A stretch of DNA of 64,000 bases from Stenotrophomonas aracearum (lineage in GTDB: Bacteria; Pseudomonadota; Gammaproteobacteria; Xanthomonadales; Xanthomonadaceae), in assembly GCF_031834615.1 (NCBI RefSeq), contig NZ_CP115543.1, positions 1,127,001 through 1,191,000 on the forward strand, in the 5' to 3' direction. How positions within the stretch are numbered: the stretch's first letter is position 1; every line of letters begins with the position of its first letter. The position numbers and the translations under genes are program-made. This document shows positions 1 through 9,196 of the stretch, piece by piece. The notes under the pieces were generated by a model. The model was not told the origin of the DNA and did no database searches. It was given only the letters and a program-made list of their open reading frames with translations.

Positions 1-1
1 C

Positions 2-2443
2 ACCAATGAGCTGACCGCGATCGCCGATGGCGCCGCCGACAGCCGCGCCCGCGTGGACGCGCTGGTGGCGCGCCACCGCGAGTTCCTGGCCGAACTGGCG
101 CTGGACGCCGGCACCCTGGACGCGCGCCTGGCTGCATTGCAGGGCCTGCTGGACGACCCGCGTGCGGCCACCCGCCCGCTGGACTGGCAGGCCGACGTGC
201 TCGGCCAGGGCGAGCTGCTGTCGTCCAGCATCGGCGCCGCGTACCTGCGCGCCGGCGGCCTGGATTTCGGCTGGATGGACGCGCGCGAGTGGCTGCAGGC
301 GCTGCCGCCGGAGCCCAACCAGAGCGACTGGTCGCAGCGCCTGTCGGTGAACTGCCAGTGGCGCTCGGACGCCGGGTGGGCCGCCGGTTTCCGCGCGCAG
401 CCGACCCGCATGCTGATCACCCAGGGCTTCATCTCGCGCCACGCCGACGGCGGTACCGCCATCCTCGGCCGTGGCGGTTCGGACACCTCGGCGGCGTACT
501 TCGGTGCGCTGCTCGGCGCCAGCCGGGTGGAGATCTGGACCGACGTGCCGGGCATGTTCAGCGCCAACCCGAAGGACGTGCCCGACGCGCGCCTGCTGAC
601 CCGCCTGGACTATTACGAAGCGCAGGAAATCGCCACCACCGGCGCCAAGGTGCTGCACCCGCGCTCGATCAAGCCGTGCCGCGACGCCGGCGTGCCGATG
701 GCGATCCTGGACACCGAGCGCCCGGAACTGCCGGGCACCAGCATCGACGGCAACGCCGCGCCGGTGCCGGGGGTGAAGGCGATCAGCCGCCGCAATGGCA
801 TCGTGCTGGTGTCGATGGAAGGCATCGGCATGTGGCAGCAGGTCGGCTTCCTGGCCGATGTGTTCGGCCTGTTCAAGAAGCATGGGCTGTCGGTGGACCT
901 GATCGGTTCGGCCGAAACCAACGTGACCGTGTCGCTGGATCCGTCCGAGAATCTGGTCAATACGGATGTGCTGGCCGCGCTGTCGGCCGACCTGTCGCAG
1001 ATCTGCAAGGTCAAGATCATCGTGCCGTGCGCGGCGATCACCCTGGTCGGGCGCGGCATGCGCTCGCTGCTGCACAAGCTGTCGGACGTGTGGGCGACCT
1101 TCGGGCGCGAGCGCGTGCACATGATTTCGCAGTCGTCCAACGACCTCAACCTGACCTTCGTGATCGACGAAGCCGACGCCGACGGCCTGCTGCCGATCCT
1201 GCACGCCGAGCTGATCGACAGCGGCGCGATGCCGGTGGAAGAGGGCGAGGTGTTCGGCCCGCGCTGGCGCGAGATCGCCGGCACCATCCGTCCGCGCGAA
1301 ACCGCCTGGTGGCGGGGCCAGCGCGAGCACCTGCTGCACCTGGCCCAGGCTGGTACGCCGCGTTACGTGTACAACCTGGCCACGGTCCGCGCGCGTGCGC
1401 GGGCGCTGGCGGCGATCAAGCCGATCGACCAGCGTTACTACGCGATCAAGGCCAACAGCCACCCGGCCATCCTGGAACTGCTGGAGCAGGAAGGCTTCGG
1501 CCTGGAGTGCGTCTCGCACGGCGAGCTCAAGCATGTGTTCAACGTGCTGCCGACGCTGTCGCCGCGCCGCGTGCTGTTCACCCCCAGCTTCGCGCCGCGT
1601 GCGGAGTATGAAGCGGCGTTCGCGCTGGGCGTGACCGTGACCCTGGACAACGTGGAAGCGCTGCAGCGCTGGCCCGAGCTGTTCCGCAACCGCGAGCTGT
1701 GGCTGCGCGTGGACCTGGGCCGTGGCGAAGGCCACCATGCCAAGGTCCGCACCGGTGGCAAGGACTCCAAGTTCGGCCTGCCGATCGCGCGCGTGGACGA
1801 GTTCGTGCGCCTGGCCACCGACCTGGGCACTCGCGTGGTCGGCCTGCATGCGCACCTGGGCAGCGGCGTGGAAACCGCGCAGCACTGGCGCCTGATGTGC
1901 GACGAACTGGCCGGCTTCGCGCGCCGCATCGGCAGCGTGGAAACCATCGACATCGGCGGCGGCCTGCCGATTCCGTACAGCGCCGATGACGAGCCGTTCG
2001 ACCTGGAGGCGTGGGCCGTAGGCCTGGCCGAGGTCAAGGCCGTGCACCCGGCGTTCCGCCTGGCGATCGAACCGGGCCGCTACCTGGTGGCGGAGTCGGG
2101 CGTGCTGCTCACCACCGCCACCCAGGTAATTGAAAAGGACGGCGTGCGCCGGGTCGGGCTGGATGCGGGCATGAACACGCTGATGCGCCCGGCGCTGTAC
2201 GACGCCTGGCACGACATCGAAAACCTCAGCCGCCTGGGCGGGTACTCGGAGGCGATGTTCGACGTGGTCGGGCCGATCTGCGAGTCCAGCGACGTGTTCG
2301 GCAAGCGCCGCCGCCTGCCGGCCACCACCGCGCCGGATGACGTGATGCTGATCGCCGATGCCGGCGCCTACGGCTACGTCATGGCCAACACCTACAACCA
2401 GCGGGAGCTGCCGCGCGAGGACGTCATCGACGATGTGCCCTGA
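2..2443 (+). CDS. lysAC: Bifunctional aspartokinase / diaminopimelate decarboxylase, 5' end outside the window
   Basis: A fusion of the first and last enzymes of lysine/meso-DAP synthesis: aspartate phosphorylation at the N-terminus and DAP decarboxylation at the C-terminus. The frame is open back to base 2, so the gene starts upstream; the GTG at 53 is internal. The aspartokinase half (to about base 1280) shows the GGSDTSAAYFGALLGA nucleotide/substrate segment and a pair of ACT-like regulatory segments. The decarboxylase half shows the PLP lysine in YYAIKAN (codon near 1448), HAHLGSG, DIGGGLP and EPGRYLV, and the substrate motif GPICESSDVFG. This fusion is characteristic of Xanthomonadaceae. 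It is followed after 41 bases by murL, so DAP supply and muropeptide building sit together. Only the N-terminal kinase residues are missing from view. Confidence 0.95.
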   Translation, partial: TNELTAIADGAADSRARVDALVARHREFLAELALDAGTLDARLAALQGLLDDPRAATRPLDWQADVLGQGELLSSSIGAAYLRAGGLDFGWMDAREWLQALPPEPNQSDWSQRLSVNCQWRSDAGWAAGFRAQPTRMLITQGFISRHADGGTAILGRGGSDTSAAYFGALLGASRVEIWTDVPGMFSANPKDVPDARLLTRLDYYEAQEIATTGAKVLHPRSIKPCRDAGVPMAILDTERPELPGTSIDGNAAPVPGVKAISRRNGIVLVSMEGIGMWQQVGFLADVFGLFKKHGLSVDLIGSAETNVTVSLDPSENLVNTDVLAALSADLSQICKVKIIVPCAAITLVGRGMRSLLHKLSDVWATFGRERVHMISQSSNDLNLTFVIDEADADGLLPILHAELIDSGAMPVEEGEVFGPRWREIAGTIRPRETAWWRGQREHLLHLAQAGTPRYVYNLATVRARARALAAIKPIDQRYYAIKANSHPAILELLEQEGFGLECVSHGELKHVFNVLPTLSPRRVLFTPSFAPRAEYEAAFALGVTVTLDNVEALQRWPELFRNRELWLRVDLGRGEGHHAKVRTGGKDSKFGLPIARVDEFVRLATDLGTRVVGLHAHLGSGVETAQHWRLMCDELAGFARRIGSVETIDIGGGLPIPYSADDEPFDLEAWAVGLAEVKAVHPAFRLAIEPGRYLVAESGVLLTTATQVIEKDGVRRVGLDAGMNTLMRPALYDAWHDIENLSRLGGYSEAMFDVVGPICESSDVFGKRRRLPATTAPDDVMLIADAGAYGYVMANTYNQRELPREDVIDDVP

Positions 2444-2484
2444 GCGCCGCCCGCTGTTTTCCCTCATGCCCCACCGGACCCACC

Positions 2485-3840
2485 ATGACTGCTGCATTCG
2501 ATAAACACCAGGTTGCCTGCTTCCGCTTCGTCCGCTGCGACCTTGCCGCGGACACCGGCGTGGCGCAGCTGGTCTACGCCTTCGACAACGGCCCGGAACT
2601 GGTCGAGACGGTCACCATTCCCGGCGCACCGTTCGTGCTGGAAGGGGCCCGTGCCGAGGCGGTGCAGCGCGCGCTGCGCCTGCTGCACCTGATCGCCGGC
2701 GTCAGCTATTACAAGGCGGGCGTGCCGGAGCAGGTGCGGATCGACAGCTACACGGTCGACGCCGATACCGCCGCGCTGGTGGAAACGGTGTACCTCAACG
2801 GCCTGGGCGAATTCGCCTACCGCAACGGCCTGAACCTGCGCGGGCGGTTCCGCCTGCCGGTGGACGGGGAAGCGGTTGCCGCGCCGGCGGTGGGCCTGCG
2901 CGGGCACGCGCTGGTGGCCATCGGCGGCGGCAAGGATTCGCTGGTCAGCATCGAAGCGCTGCGCACGCTGGGCATCGCCGAGACGGTGACCTGGATCGGT
3001 GGTTCGCAGCTGATCCGGGCCTGCGCCGAGCGCACCGGCCTGCCGATGCTCAACATCGGCCGCACGCTTGCGCCGGAGCTGTTCGAGCTCAACCGCCAGG
3101 GCGCCTGGAACGGGCATATTCCGGTGACCGCGGTGAACTCGGCGATCATGGTGCTGGCCGCGCTGCTGCAGGGCGTGGACCAGGTGGTGTTCTCCAACGA
3201 GCGCTCGGCCAGCTATGGCAGCCAGATCCCCGGCACCGGTGAAGTGAACCACCAGTGGTCCAAGGGCTGGGCGTTCGAGCAGGCCTTCGGCGAGCACCTG
3301 CAGCGCCACGTGGCCGCCGACCTGCAGTACTACTCGCTGCTGCGGCCGCTGTCGGAGCTTGCGGTGGCGCGGCAGTTCGCGAAAACCGATTACTACGACG
3401 CGCACTTCTCCAGCTGCAACCGCAACTTCCACATCCTGGGCGAGCGCCCGGTGAACCGCTGGTGCGGGGTGTGCCCGAAGTGCCACTTCGTGTTCCTGGC
3501 GCTGGCGCCGTTCATGCCCAAGACCCGGCTCGTGCGCATTTTTGGCCGCAACCTGCTGGACGATCTGGAGCAGGCCGGCGGTTTCGACGCCCTGTTGGAG
3601 TTCCAGGACCACAAGCCGTTCGAGTGCGTGGGCGAAGGCCGCGAGTCGCGGGCGGCGATGGCGACCCTGGCCGCGCGCCCGGAATGGAACGAGGACGCGC
3701 TGGTGAAGCGCTTCATCCACGAGATCCAGCCGCAGCTGGACGGCGCCGAGCTGCAGATCGAACCGCTGCTGGTGCTGGAAGGCGAGCACCGCATTCCGGC
3801 GGCGATCTGGGAGCGCCTGCGTGCGAATTTCGCAGCTTGA
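2485..3840 (+). CDS. murL: UDP-MurNAc-L-Ala-L-Glu epimerase MurL
   Basis: Predicted to convert the terminal L-Glu of UDP-MurNAc-L-Ala-L-Glu to D-Glu in an ATP-dependent step. It belongs to the alternative peptidoglycan route described in Xanthomonas, which bypasses glutamate racemase plus MurD. The 451-residue protein has a PP-loop-like motif [10 protein letters not shown] at residues 143-152, which fits an adenylating mechanism. It also has SNERSASYG in the middle and a C327-x2-C330-x2-C333 cluster (CGVCPKC). The last 20 bases overlap murD2, whose product makes the substrate, so the two are probably translationally coupled. The assignment rests on the motif set plus the murD2 neighbour. In isolation the protein would only be called an ATP-binding hypothetical protein. 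Confidence 0.9.
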   Translation: MTAAFDKHQVACFRFVRCDLAADTGVAQLVYAFDNGPELVETVTIPGAPFVLEGARAEAVQRALRLLHLIAGVSYYKAGVPEQVRIDSYTVDADTAALVETVYLNGLGEFAYRNGLNLRGRFRLPVDGEAVAAPAVGLRGHALVAIGGGKDSLVSIEALRTLGIAETVTWIGGSQLIRACAERTGLPMLNIGRTLAPELFELNRQGAWNGHIPVTAVNSAIMVLAALLQGVDQVVFSNERSASYGSQIPGTGEVNHQWSKGWAFEQAFGEHLQRHVAADLQYYSLLRPLSELAVARQFAKTDYYDAHFSSCNRNFHILGERPVNRWCGVCPKCHFVFLALAPFMPKTRLVRIFGRNLLDDLEQAGGFDALLEFQDHKPFECVGEGRESRAAMATLAARPEWNEDALVKRFIHEIQPQLDGAELQIEPLLVLEGEHRIPAAIWERLRANFAA

Positions 3841-5230
3841 GGGCAAGCGGGTTGCGCTGTGGGGCTGGGGGCGCGAAGGACGTGCTGCGTTTTCGGTTCT
3901 TCGGCAACGCCTGCCCGCGCTTGAACTGACCCTGTTCTGCCCCGAGGCCGAGGCCGCCGCTGCGCGTGCCGAAGCCGGCAGCGCGCTGCAGGTGCGTTCG
4001 GACGTGAGCGGCGATGCGCTGGCCGGGTTCGAGGTGGTGATCAAGTCGCCGGGCATCAGCCCCTACGGCGACGCCGCGATGGCGGCCGCCGCGCGTGGCA
4101 CGCAGTTCATCGGCGGCACCTCGCTGTGGTTTGCCGAGCACGCGGATGCCGACGGCACGGTGCGCGACACCGTGTGCGTGACCGGTACCAAGGGCAAGAG
4201 CACCACCACCTCGCTGCTGGCGCACCTGCTGCGCGCCTCCGGGGCGCGCACCGGGCTGGTCGGCAACATCGGCCTGCCATTGCTGGAAGTGCTCGATCCG
4301 CAGCCGGCGCCGGCGTACTGGGCGGTGGAGCTGTCCAGCTACCAGACCGGCGAGGTGGCGCGCAGTGGCGCGCACCCGCAGGTGGCGGTGGTGCTGAACC
4401 TGTTCCCCGAACACCTGGACTGGCACGGCAGCGAAGCGCGTTACATCCAGGACAAGCTGGCGCTGGTGACCGACGCGGCGCCGCGGATCGCCGTACTCAA
4501 TGCGGCCGATCCGCACCTGGCCGGGTTGTCGCTGCCGCGCAGCGAAGTGGTCTGGTTCAACCAGCCGCAGGGCTGGCACATGCGCGGCGAGATCGTGTAT
4601 CGCGGCGACCAGGCGGTGTTCGACACCGCCAACACGCCGTTGCCGGGCCGCCACAACCGCGGCAACCTGTGCGCGGTGCTGGCCGCGCTGGAAGCACTGG
4701 GCCTGGACGCGGTGGCGTTGGCCCCGGCGGTGCAGGATTTCCGCCCGTTGCCCAACCGGCTGCAGACCATCGGCACGCGTGACGGCCTGCGTTTCGTCAA
4801 CGATTCGATCAGCACCACCCCGCACGCCAGCCTGGCTGCGCTGGAGTGTTTCGCCGGCCAGCGCATCGCGCTGCTGGTGGGCGGGCACGACCGGGGGCTG
4901 GACTGGCAGGACTTCGTCGCGCACATGGCGCACGACGTGCCGCCGGTGGAGATCGTGACCATGGGCGCCAATGGGCCGCGCATCCATGCGCTGTTGCAGC
5001 CGCTGGCCGATGCCGGCCGGTTCGGCCTGCATGCGGCAGGCGACCTGGATGAAGCGGTGCGGCTTGCCTGCGCCGCGCTGGGCGGGCAGGGCGGGGTGGT
5101 GTTGATGTCGCCGGGCGCGCCGAGTTTCGGGGTGTATAGGGATTACGTCGCCCGCGGCCGCCATTTTGCCGAACTGGCGGGGTTCGATCCGGAGCAGATC
5201 ACCGCGATCCCGGGGATCGGGATCGCCTGA
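3821..5230 (+). CDS. murD2: UDP-MurNAc-L-alanine--L-glutamate ligase MurD2
   Basis: A Mur ligase that adds L-glutamate (not D-glutamate) to UDP-MurNAc-L-Ala in the cytoplasm and feeds MurL. The 469-residue protein has an N-terminal Rossmann-like UDP-binding domain ([10 protein letters not shown], residues 10-19), the ATP loop [11 protein letters not shown] at 121-131, the Mur signature [12 protein letters not shown], and a C-terminal domain with LLVGGHDRG and MSPGAPSFG. The start is the GTG at 3821, inside the end of murL, a 20-base overlap. The call MurD2 rather than MurD rests on this linkage to murL. A classical MurD should be encoded elsewhere, in the dcw cluster, if the genome keeps both routes. 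Confidence 0.88.
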   Translation: MRISQLEGKRVALWGWGREGRAAFSVLRQRLPALELTLFCPEAEAAAARAEAGSALQVRSDVSGDALAGFEVVIKSPGISPYGDAAMAAAARGTQFIGGTSLWFAEHADADGTVRDTVCVTGTKGKSTTTSLLAHLLRASGARTGLVGNIGLPLLEVLDPQPAPAYWAVELSSYQTGEVARSGAHPQVAVVLNLFPEHLDWHGSEARYIQDKLALVTDAAPRIAVLNAADPHLAGLSLPRSEVVWFNQPQGWHMRGEIVYRGDQAVFDTANTPLPGRHNRGNLCAVLAALEALGLDAVALAPAVQDFRPLPNRLQTIGTRDGLRFVNDSISTTPHASLAALECFAGQRIALLVGGHDRGLDWQDFVAHMAHDVPPVEIVTMGANGPRIHALLQPLADAGRFGLHAAGDLDEAVRLACAALGGQGGVVLMSPGAPSFGVYRDYVARGRHFAELAGFDPEQITAIPGIGIA

Positions 5231-5243
5231 TCGGGCACCGCGA

Positions 5244-5266
5244 AGCCACGCAGGGCGTGGCTCTAC
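5244..5266 (-). repeat. SMAG-like REP hairpin
   Basis: On the minus strand this reads GTAG followed by a perfect 8-base stem, AGCCACGC / GCGTGGCT, with a 3-base loop. The GTAG head directly before a GC-rich imperfect palindrome is the hallmark of the SMAG repeats known from Stenotrophomonas maltophilia. It lies in the 89-base gap between murD2 and the hydrolase gene and may affect mRNA stability or termination. Confidence 0.7.
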
Positions 5267-5319
5267 CGGGCGTCACATCGCATGTGGTTACATGGCGCTT
5301 TCCCGGAAGGAGCAGGCGC

Positions 5320-6114
5320 ATGAAGCAGCAATGGCGGTGGGGTGCGGCACTGGTGCTGGGCATGACGGCGTTGCCGGCGGTGGCCGCGATGCAGGCCAAA
5401 CCGGTCGAATGGCAGCATGAAGGCACCACCTTCAGCGGTGTGCTGGTCTACGACGACGAAGACAACGACAAGCGCCCCGGCCTGGTCATGGTGCCGAACT
5501 GGAAGGGCGTGAACGACTCCGCCATCGCCAAGGCCAAACAGCTGGCGGGCGACGACTACGTGGTGCTGGTCGCCGACGTGTACGGCAAGGGCGTGCGCCC
5601 GAAGACCGATGCCGAGGCGGGCCCGGTGGCGACCAAGCTGCGCAACGACCGCCCGGTGCTGCGCGCCCGCGCGTTGAAAGCGCTGGAGGTGCTCAAGGCC
5701 CAAGCCGGCAATGCGCCGCTGGATGCCTCGAAGATCGGCGCGGTGGGCTTCTGCTTCGGCGGCACCACGGTGCTGGAGCTGGCCCGTGCCGGCGCGCCGC
5801 TGGCCGGCGTGGTCAGCCTGCATGGTGGTCTGGGTTCGCCGCTGCCGGCCAAGGCCGGTGACACGCACCCGTCGGTGCTGGTGCTCAACGGCGCCGACGA
5901 CAAGAGCGTCAGCGCGGAAGACATCGCCGGTTTCCAGCAGGAAATGAACGCGGCCAAGATGGACTGGGAATTCACCAACTACAGCGGCGCGGTGCACTGC
6001 TTCGCCGAAGCCGACGCCAACAGCCCGCCGGGATGCGTGTACAACGAGCGTGCGGCGAAGCGGGCGTGGAAGAGCCTGGACAGCTTCTTCGAAGGCCTGT
6101 TCGACAAGCGGTAA
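5320..6114 (+). CDS. Secreted dienelactone hydrolase family protein
   Basis: An alpha/beta hydrolase of about 264 residues with a Sec signal peptide (MKQQWRWGAALVLGM..., cleavage after about residue 24), so it is periplasmic. The Cys-Asp-His triad of the dienelactone hydrolase family is visible: C145 in GFCFGG, D193 or D194 in NGADDKS, and H226 in GAVHCF. I chose the ATG at 5320 because GGAAGGAG lies just upstream and the signal peptide begins there; the frame is open further back to 5257 through a repeat. Dienelactone hydrolases open lactone rings in chlorocatechol breakdown, but most family members in non-degraders have unknown ester or lactone substrates. Nothing nearby suggests an aromatic pathway. 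SMAG-like repeats flank it on both sides. Confidence 0.85.
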   Translation: MKQQWRWGAALVLGMTALPAVAAMQAKPVEWQHEGTTFSGVLVYDDEDNDKRPGLVMVPNWKGVNDSAIAKAKQLAGDDYVVLVADVYGKGVRPKTDAEAGPVATKLRNDRPVLRARALKALEVLKAQAGNAPLDASKIGAVGFCFGGTTVLELARAGAPLAGVVSLHGGLGSPLPAKAGDTHPSVLVLNGADDKSVSAEDIAGFQQEMNAAKMDWEFTNYSGAVHCFAEADANSPPGCVYNERAAKRAWKSLDSFFEGLFDKR

Positions 6115-6146
6115 TCGGAATCCGGAAAACCGGAACAACGGAAACC

Positions 6147-6216
6147 GTAGTGCCGGCCGCCGGCCGGCTCCACGCGGTGCCGGCATCGTGCAGAGCCGGC
6201 CGGCGGCCGGCACTAC
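6147..6216. repeat. Paired inverted SMAG-like REP element
   Basis: Two 24-base arms (6147-6170 and 6193-6216) are perfect inverted repeats separated by 22 bases. Each begins with GTAGTGCCGGCC when read inward. Each arm can also fold on itself (GCCGGCCGCCGGCCGGC type). The GTAG head and the head-to-head pairing match SMAG dimers of S. maltophilia. It fills the gap between the convergent hydrolase and ispB genes, where such a structure can act as a two-way terminator or RNA stabiliser. Confidence 0.8.
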
Positions 6217-6254
6217 GCGTCAATGCGATTTAAGCCAATGCTGGCAGCGTTCGA

Positions 6255-7253
6255 TCAATGCGAGCGCTGCACCGCGTACCTGGCCAGGCCGCGCAACGCA
6301 GCCACGGCATCGTTGTCCGCCAACCCATCCAGCGCGCGCTCGGCGGCCTCGGCGTATTCCTCGGCACGCTTGCGGCTGTACTCCAGCCCACCGGTGGCAT
6401 GGATCGCAGCCAGCACTTCGGGCATCGCCTCGGCGTCGCCGTTCTGCACGATCTCACGCAGACGCTCATGGGTAGCCGTATCCGAATGGGCCATGGCGTG
6501 GATCAGCGGCAGGGTGGCCTTGCCTTCGGCGAGGTCATCGCCCAGGTTCTTGCCCAGCTCGTCGGCATTGGCCGAATAGTCCAGCACGTCGTCGGCAATC
6601 TGGAACGCGTAGCCCAGGTGCATGCCGTAGTCGTACAGGGCCTGCTGGGTGGCCGCGTCCACGCCGCTGGCCAGCGCGCCCAGCCTGGTGCCGGCGGCAA
6701 ACAGCACCGCGGTCTTGCGCTCGATCACGCGCAGGTACGCAGCCTCGTCCGTATCCGGATTATGCACGTGCAGCAGCTGCAGCACCTCGCCTTCGGCGAT
6801 CCGGTTGGTGGTGTCGGCCAGGATCTGCATGACCGGCATGCGGTCCAGTTCCACCATCAGCTGGAAGCTGCGCGAGTACAGGAAGTCGCCCACCAGCACG
6901 CTGGGCGCATTGCCCCACAGTGCATTGGCGGTGCTGCGGCCACGCCGCAGGCTGGACTCGTCGACCACATCGTCGTGCAGCAGGGTCGAGGTGTGGATGA
7001 ACTCGATGATCGCCGCCAGCTGGTGGTGCTCCGGGCCGGCCCGGCCGACCGCGTGGCCGGCCAGCATGACCAGCATCGGCCGCAGGCGCTTGCCCCCGGC
7101 GGAGATGATGTGGTCGGCGATCTGGTTGATCAGCACGACATCCGAAGACAGTCGGCGGCGGATCAGTGCGTCCACGGCGGCCATGTCGGGCGCGGCGAGC
7201 GACTGGATCTGGGGCAGGCCCAGCGCGGGGCGGGTGTCTTCGATGGTGGTCAT
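6255..7253 (-). CDS. ispB: Octaprenyl diphosphate synthase (trans-polyprenyl synthase)
   Basis: Makes the all-trans C40 isoprenoid tail of ubiquinone from farnesyl diphosphate and isopentenyl diphosphate in the cytoplasm. The 332-residue protein shows the family signatures in order: GGKRLRPML (isopentenyl diphosphate binding), the first Asp-rich motif LLHDDVVD, the GDFLYSRSF segment, and the second Asp-rich motif QIADDVLDY. The length is normal for IspB (about 320-330). The start is the ATG at 7253. The gene stands alone on the minus strand between a REP pair and the divergent alpha-glucosidase gene. The product chain length (C40 or otherwise) cannot be read from the motifs alone. Confidence 0.93.
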   Translation of the reverse strand: MTTIEDTRPALGLPQIQSLAAPDMAAVDALIRRRLSSDVVLINQIADHIISAGGKRLRPMLVMLAGHAVGRAGPEHHQLAAIIEFIHTSTLLHDDVVDESSLRRGRSTANALWGNAPSVLVGDFLYSRSFQLMVELDRMPVMQILADTTNRIAEGEVLQLLHVHNPDTDEAAYLRVIERKTAVLFAAGTRLGALASGVDAATQQALYDYGMHLGYAFQIADDVLDYSANADELGKNLGDDLAEGKATLPLIHAMAHSDTATHERLREIVQNGDAEAMPEVLAAIHATGGLEYSRKRAEEYAEAAERALDGLADNDAVAALRGLARYAVQRSH

Positions 7254-7338
7254 GCGGTCTGACTTTCAGGCTTGGGCGGAATTATAGGCGGTGCGGACGT
7301 ATTCCGCCCGCGAAGGCGTCCGGCGGCCGGGGAGGGCG

Positions 7339-7352
7339 TGAATACGTATGCA
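7339..7352 (+). promoter_or_regulatory. Predicted LacI-type operator, maltodextrin regulon, copy 1
   Basis: TGAATACGTATGCA, a near-palindrome centred on CG, 70 bases before the GH13 start. The identical 14-mer occurs at 12085-12098 (minus strand) and 14265-14278. All three are in front of starch or maltodextrin genes, which is strong circumstantial evidence for a shared regulator. A central CpG is typical of LacI-family operators. Confidence 0.7.
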
Positions 7353-7422
7353 TGTGGCGCCACCGCCAAGGGCCCCCCGCTAAGCTTGTCGGGTACGTTC
7401 TGGCCCGGAGGGGGGCCCCTCG

Positions 7423-9036
7423 ATGTCGCAGACTCCATGGTGGCGCGGTGCCGTCATCTATCAGATTTACCCGCGCAGTTTCCTCGATGCCAACGGTGAC
7501 GGCGTGGGCGACCTGCCCGGCATCATCGAGCGCCTGGACTACGTCGCTTCGCTGGGCGTGGACGCGATCTGGATCTCGCCGTTCTTCACCTCGCCGATGG
7601 CCGACTTCGGCTACGACATCGCCGACCACCGCGACGTGGACCCGCTGTTCGGCACCGTGGCCGACTTCGACCGGCTGCTGGCCAAGGCGCATGCGCTGGG
7701 CCTGAAGGTGATGATCGACCAGGTGTTCAGCCATACCTCGATCGAGCACGCCTGGTTCCGCGAGAGCCGCCAGGACCGAACCAATCCCAAGGCGGACTGG
7801 TACGTGTGGGCCGACCCGCGCGAGGACGGCACCCCGCCCAACAACTGGATGTCGATCTTCGGTGGCGTGGCCTGGCAGTGGGAGCCGCGCCGCGAGCAGT
7901 ACTTCCTGCACAACTTCCTGGCCGACCAGCCGGACCTGGACTTCCACAACCCGGCCGTGCAGCAGGCGACCCTGGACTACGTGAAGTTCTGGCTGGACCG
8001 GGGCGTGGACGGCTTCCGCCTGGATTCGATCAACTTCTGCTTCCACGACAAGGACCTGCGCGACAACCCGGCCAAGCCGCTGGAAAAGCGCCTTGGCCGT
8101 GGCTTCAGCGCGGACAATCCGTACGCCTACCAGTACCACTATTACAACAACACCCGGCCGGAGAACCTGCCGTTCATCGAGCGCCTGCGCGGGCTGCTGG
8201 ACCAGTACCCGGGCGCGGTCAGCCTCGGCGAGATCTCGGCCGAGGACTCGCTGGCGACCACCGCCGAATACACCGCGCCGGGCCGCCTGCACATGGGCTA
8301 CAGCTTCGAGCTGCTGGTGAAGGACTACAGCGCAGCCTACATCCGCGACACCGTGTCGCGGCTGGAAGCGACCATGACCGAAGGCTGGCCGTGCTGGGCG
8401 ATCTCCAACCACGACGTGGAGCGCGCGGTGACCCGTTGGGGCGGCCACCCGGCGCAGCCGCGCCTGGCCCGCCTGCTGGTGGCGGTGCTGTGCTCGCTGC
8501 GCGGTTCAATCTGCCTGTACCAGGGCGAAGAGCTGGGCCTGGGCGAAGCCGACGTGCCATTCGAAGCGTTGCAGGACCCGTATGGCATCACCTTCTGGCC
8601 GAACTTCAAGGGCCGCGACGGGTGCCGCACGCCGATGCCGTGGCTGGACGCGCCGCTGGCGGGGTTCACCACGGGCGAACCGTGGCTGCCGATTCCGCAG
8701 GACCACCAGGTGCGTGCGGTTGCGGTGCAGGAGCATGACCCGCATTCGGTGTTGAACGCCTTCCGCCAGTTCCTGGCCTGGCGCCGGACCATGCCGACGC
8801 TGCTGCTGGGCGACATCCGGTTCCTGGAGACGGCCGAGCCGGTGCTGATGTTCGAGCGCACGCATGGGGAGGAGACCCTGCTGCTGGCGTTCAATCTCTC
8901 GGCCGAAGTCACCACGGTGGCGCTGCCGGAAGGGCAGTGGCACGCGTTGCACGTGCCGGGTCCGGATGCGGGCCAGGCAGAAGGTACCCAGCTGCAGCTG
9001 CCGGCCCAGGCGATGTACTGCGCACGGCGCAGCTGA
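7423..9036 (+). CDS. Cytoplasmic GH13 alpha-glucosidase
   Basis: Hydrolyses alpha-glucosidic bonds of maltose or short maltodextrins, possibly with transglucosylation as reported for the Xanthomonas enzyme XgtA. The 537-residue protein has no signal peptide. GH13 regions are clear: IYQIYPRSF and DANGDGVGD at the start of the barrel, nucleophile D201 in GFRLDS, acid/base E270 in SLGEIS, and transition-state D331 in SNHDVE. The length and motifs fit the GH13_23 type better than amylases. A strong GGAGGGG precedes the ATG. It has a predicted operator upstream and a terminator downstream, so it is its own transcription unit. It would be the last step of the pathway, releasing glucose from sugars imported by the MFS carrier at 16660. 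Confidence 0.92.
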   Translation: MSQTPWWRGAVIYQIYPRSFLDANGDGVGDLPGIIERLDYVASLGVDAIWISPFFTSPMADFGYDIADHRDVDPLFGTVADFDRLLAKAHALGLKVMIDQVFSHTSIEHAWFRESRQDRTNPKADWYVWADPREDGTPPNNWMSIFGGVAWQWEPRREQYFLHNFLADQPDLDFHNPAVQQATLDYVKFWLDRGVDGFRLDSINFCFHDKDLRDNPAKPLEKRLGRGFSADNPYAYQYHYYNNTRPENLPFIERLRGLLDQYPGAVSLGEISAEDSLATTAEYTAPGRLHMGYSFELLVKDYSAAYIRDTVSRLEATMTEGWPCWAISNHDVERAVTRWGGHPAQPRLARLLVAVLCSLRGSICLYQGEELGLGEADVPFEALQDPYGITFWPNFKGRDGCRTPMPWLDAPLAGFTTGEPWLPIPQDHQVRAVAVQEHDPHSVLNAFRQFLAWRRTMPTLLLGDIRFLETAEPVLMFERTHGEETLLLAFNLSAEVTTVALPEGQWHALHVPGPDAGQAEGTQLQLPAQAMYCARRS

Positions 9037-9059
9037 TTTGCGATTTCCGGTGGTATTGA

Positions 9060-9092
9060 GGGGCGGGACCGCAGGGTTCCGCCCCTTTTTTT
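9060..9092 (+). terminator. Rho-independent terminator of the GH13 gene
   Basis: GGGGCGG pairs with CCGCCCC (11-base stem with one mismatch when extended), followed directly by seven T residues at 9086-9092. It sits 23 bases after the stop codon. Confidence 0.88.
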
Positions 9093-9106
9093 CGTGCGTT
9101 CGAAAA

Positions 9107-9129
9107 GCAGCCACGCCCTGCGTGGCTGC
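9107..9129. repeat. REP-like hairpin without the GTAG head
   Basis: GCAGCCACGC and GCGTGGCTGC pair perfectly around a CCT loop. The core is the same as the SMAG-like stem at 5244-5262, but no GTAG tetranucleotide is attached. It sits between two terminators of convergent genes. Confidence 0.55.
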
Positions 9130-9143
9130 GCGACGCGCCCAAC

Positions 9144-9170
9144 AAAAAACCCGCTGCTCGCGCAGCGGGT
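9144..9170 (-). terminator. Terminator of the TonB receptor gene
   Basis: ACCCGCTGC and GCAGCGGGT form a 9-base stem around TCGC. On the minus strand it is followed by a run of six T residues (the A-tract at 9144-9149). It lies 27 bases beyond the receptor stop codon. Confidence 0.85.
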
Positions 9171-9196
9171 TTCTCGTTCGTGCTTCTACACCGGGA

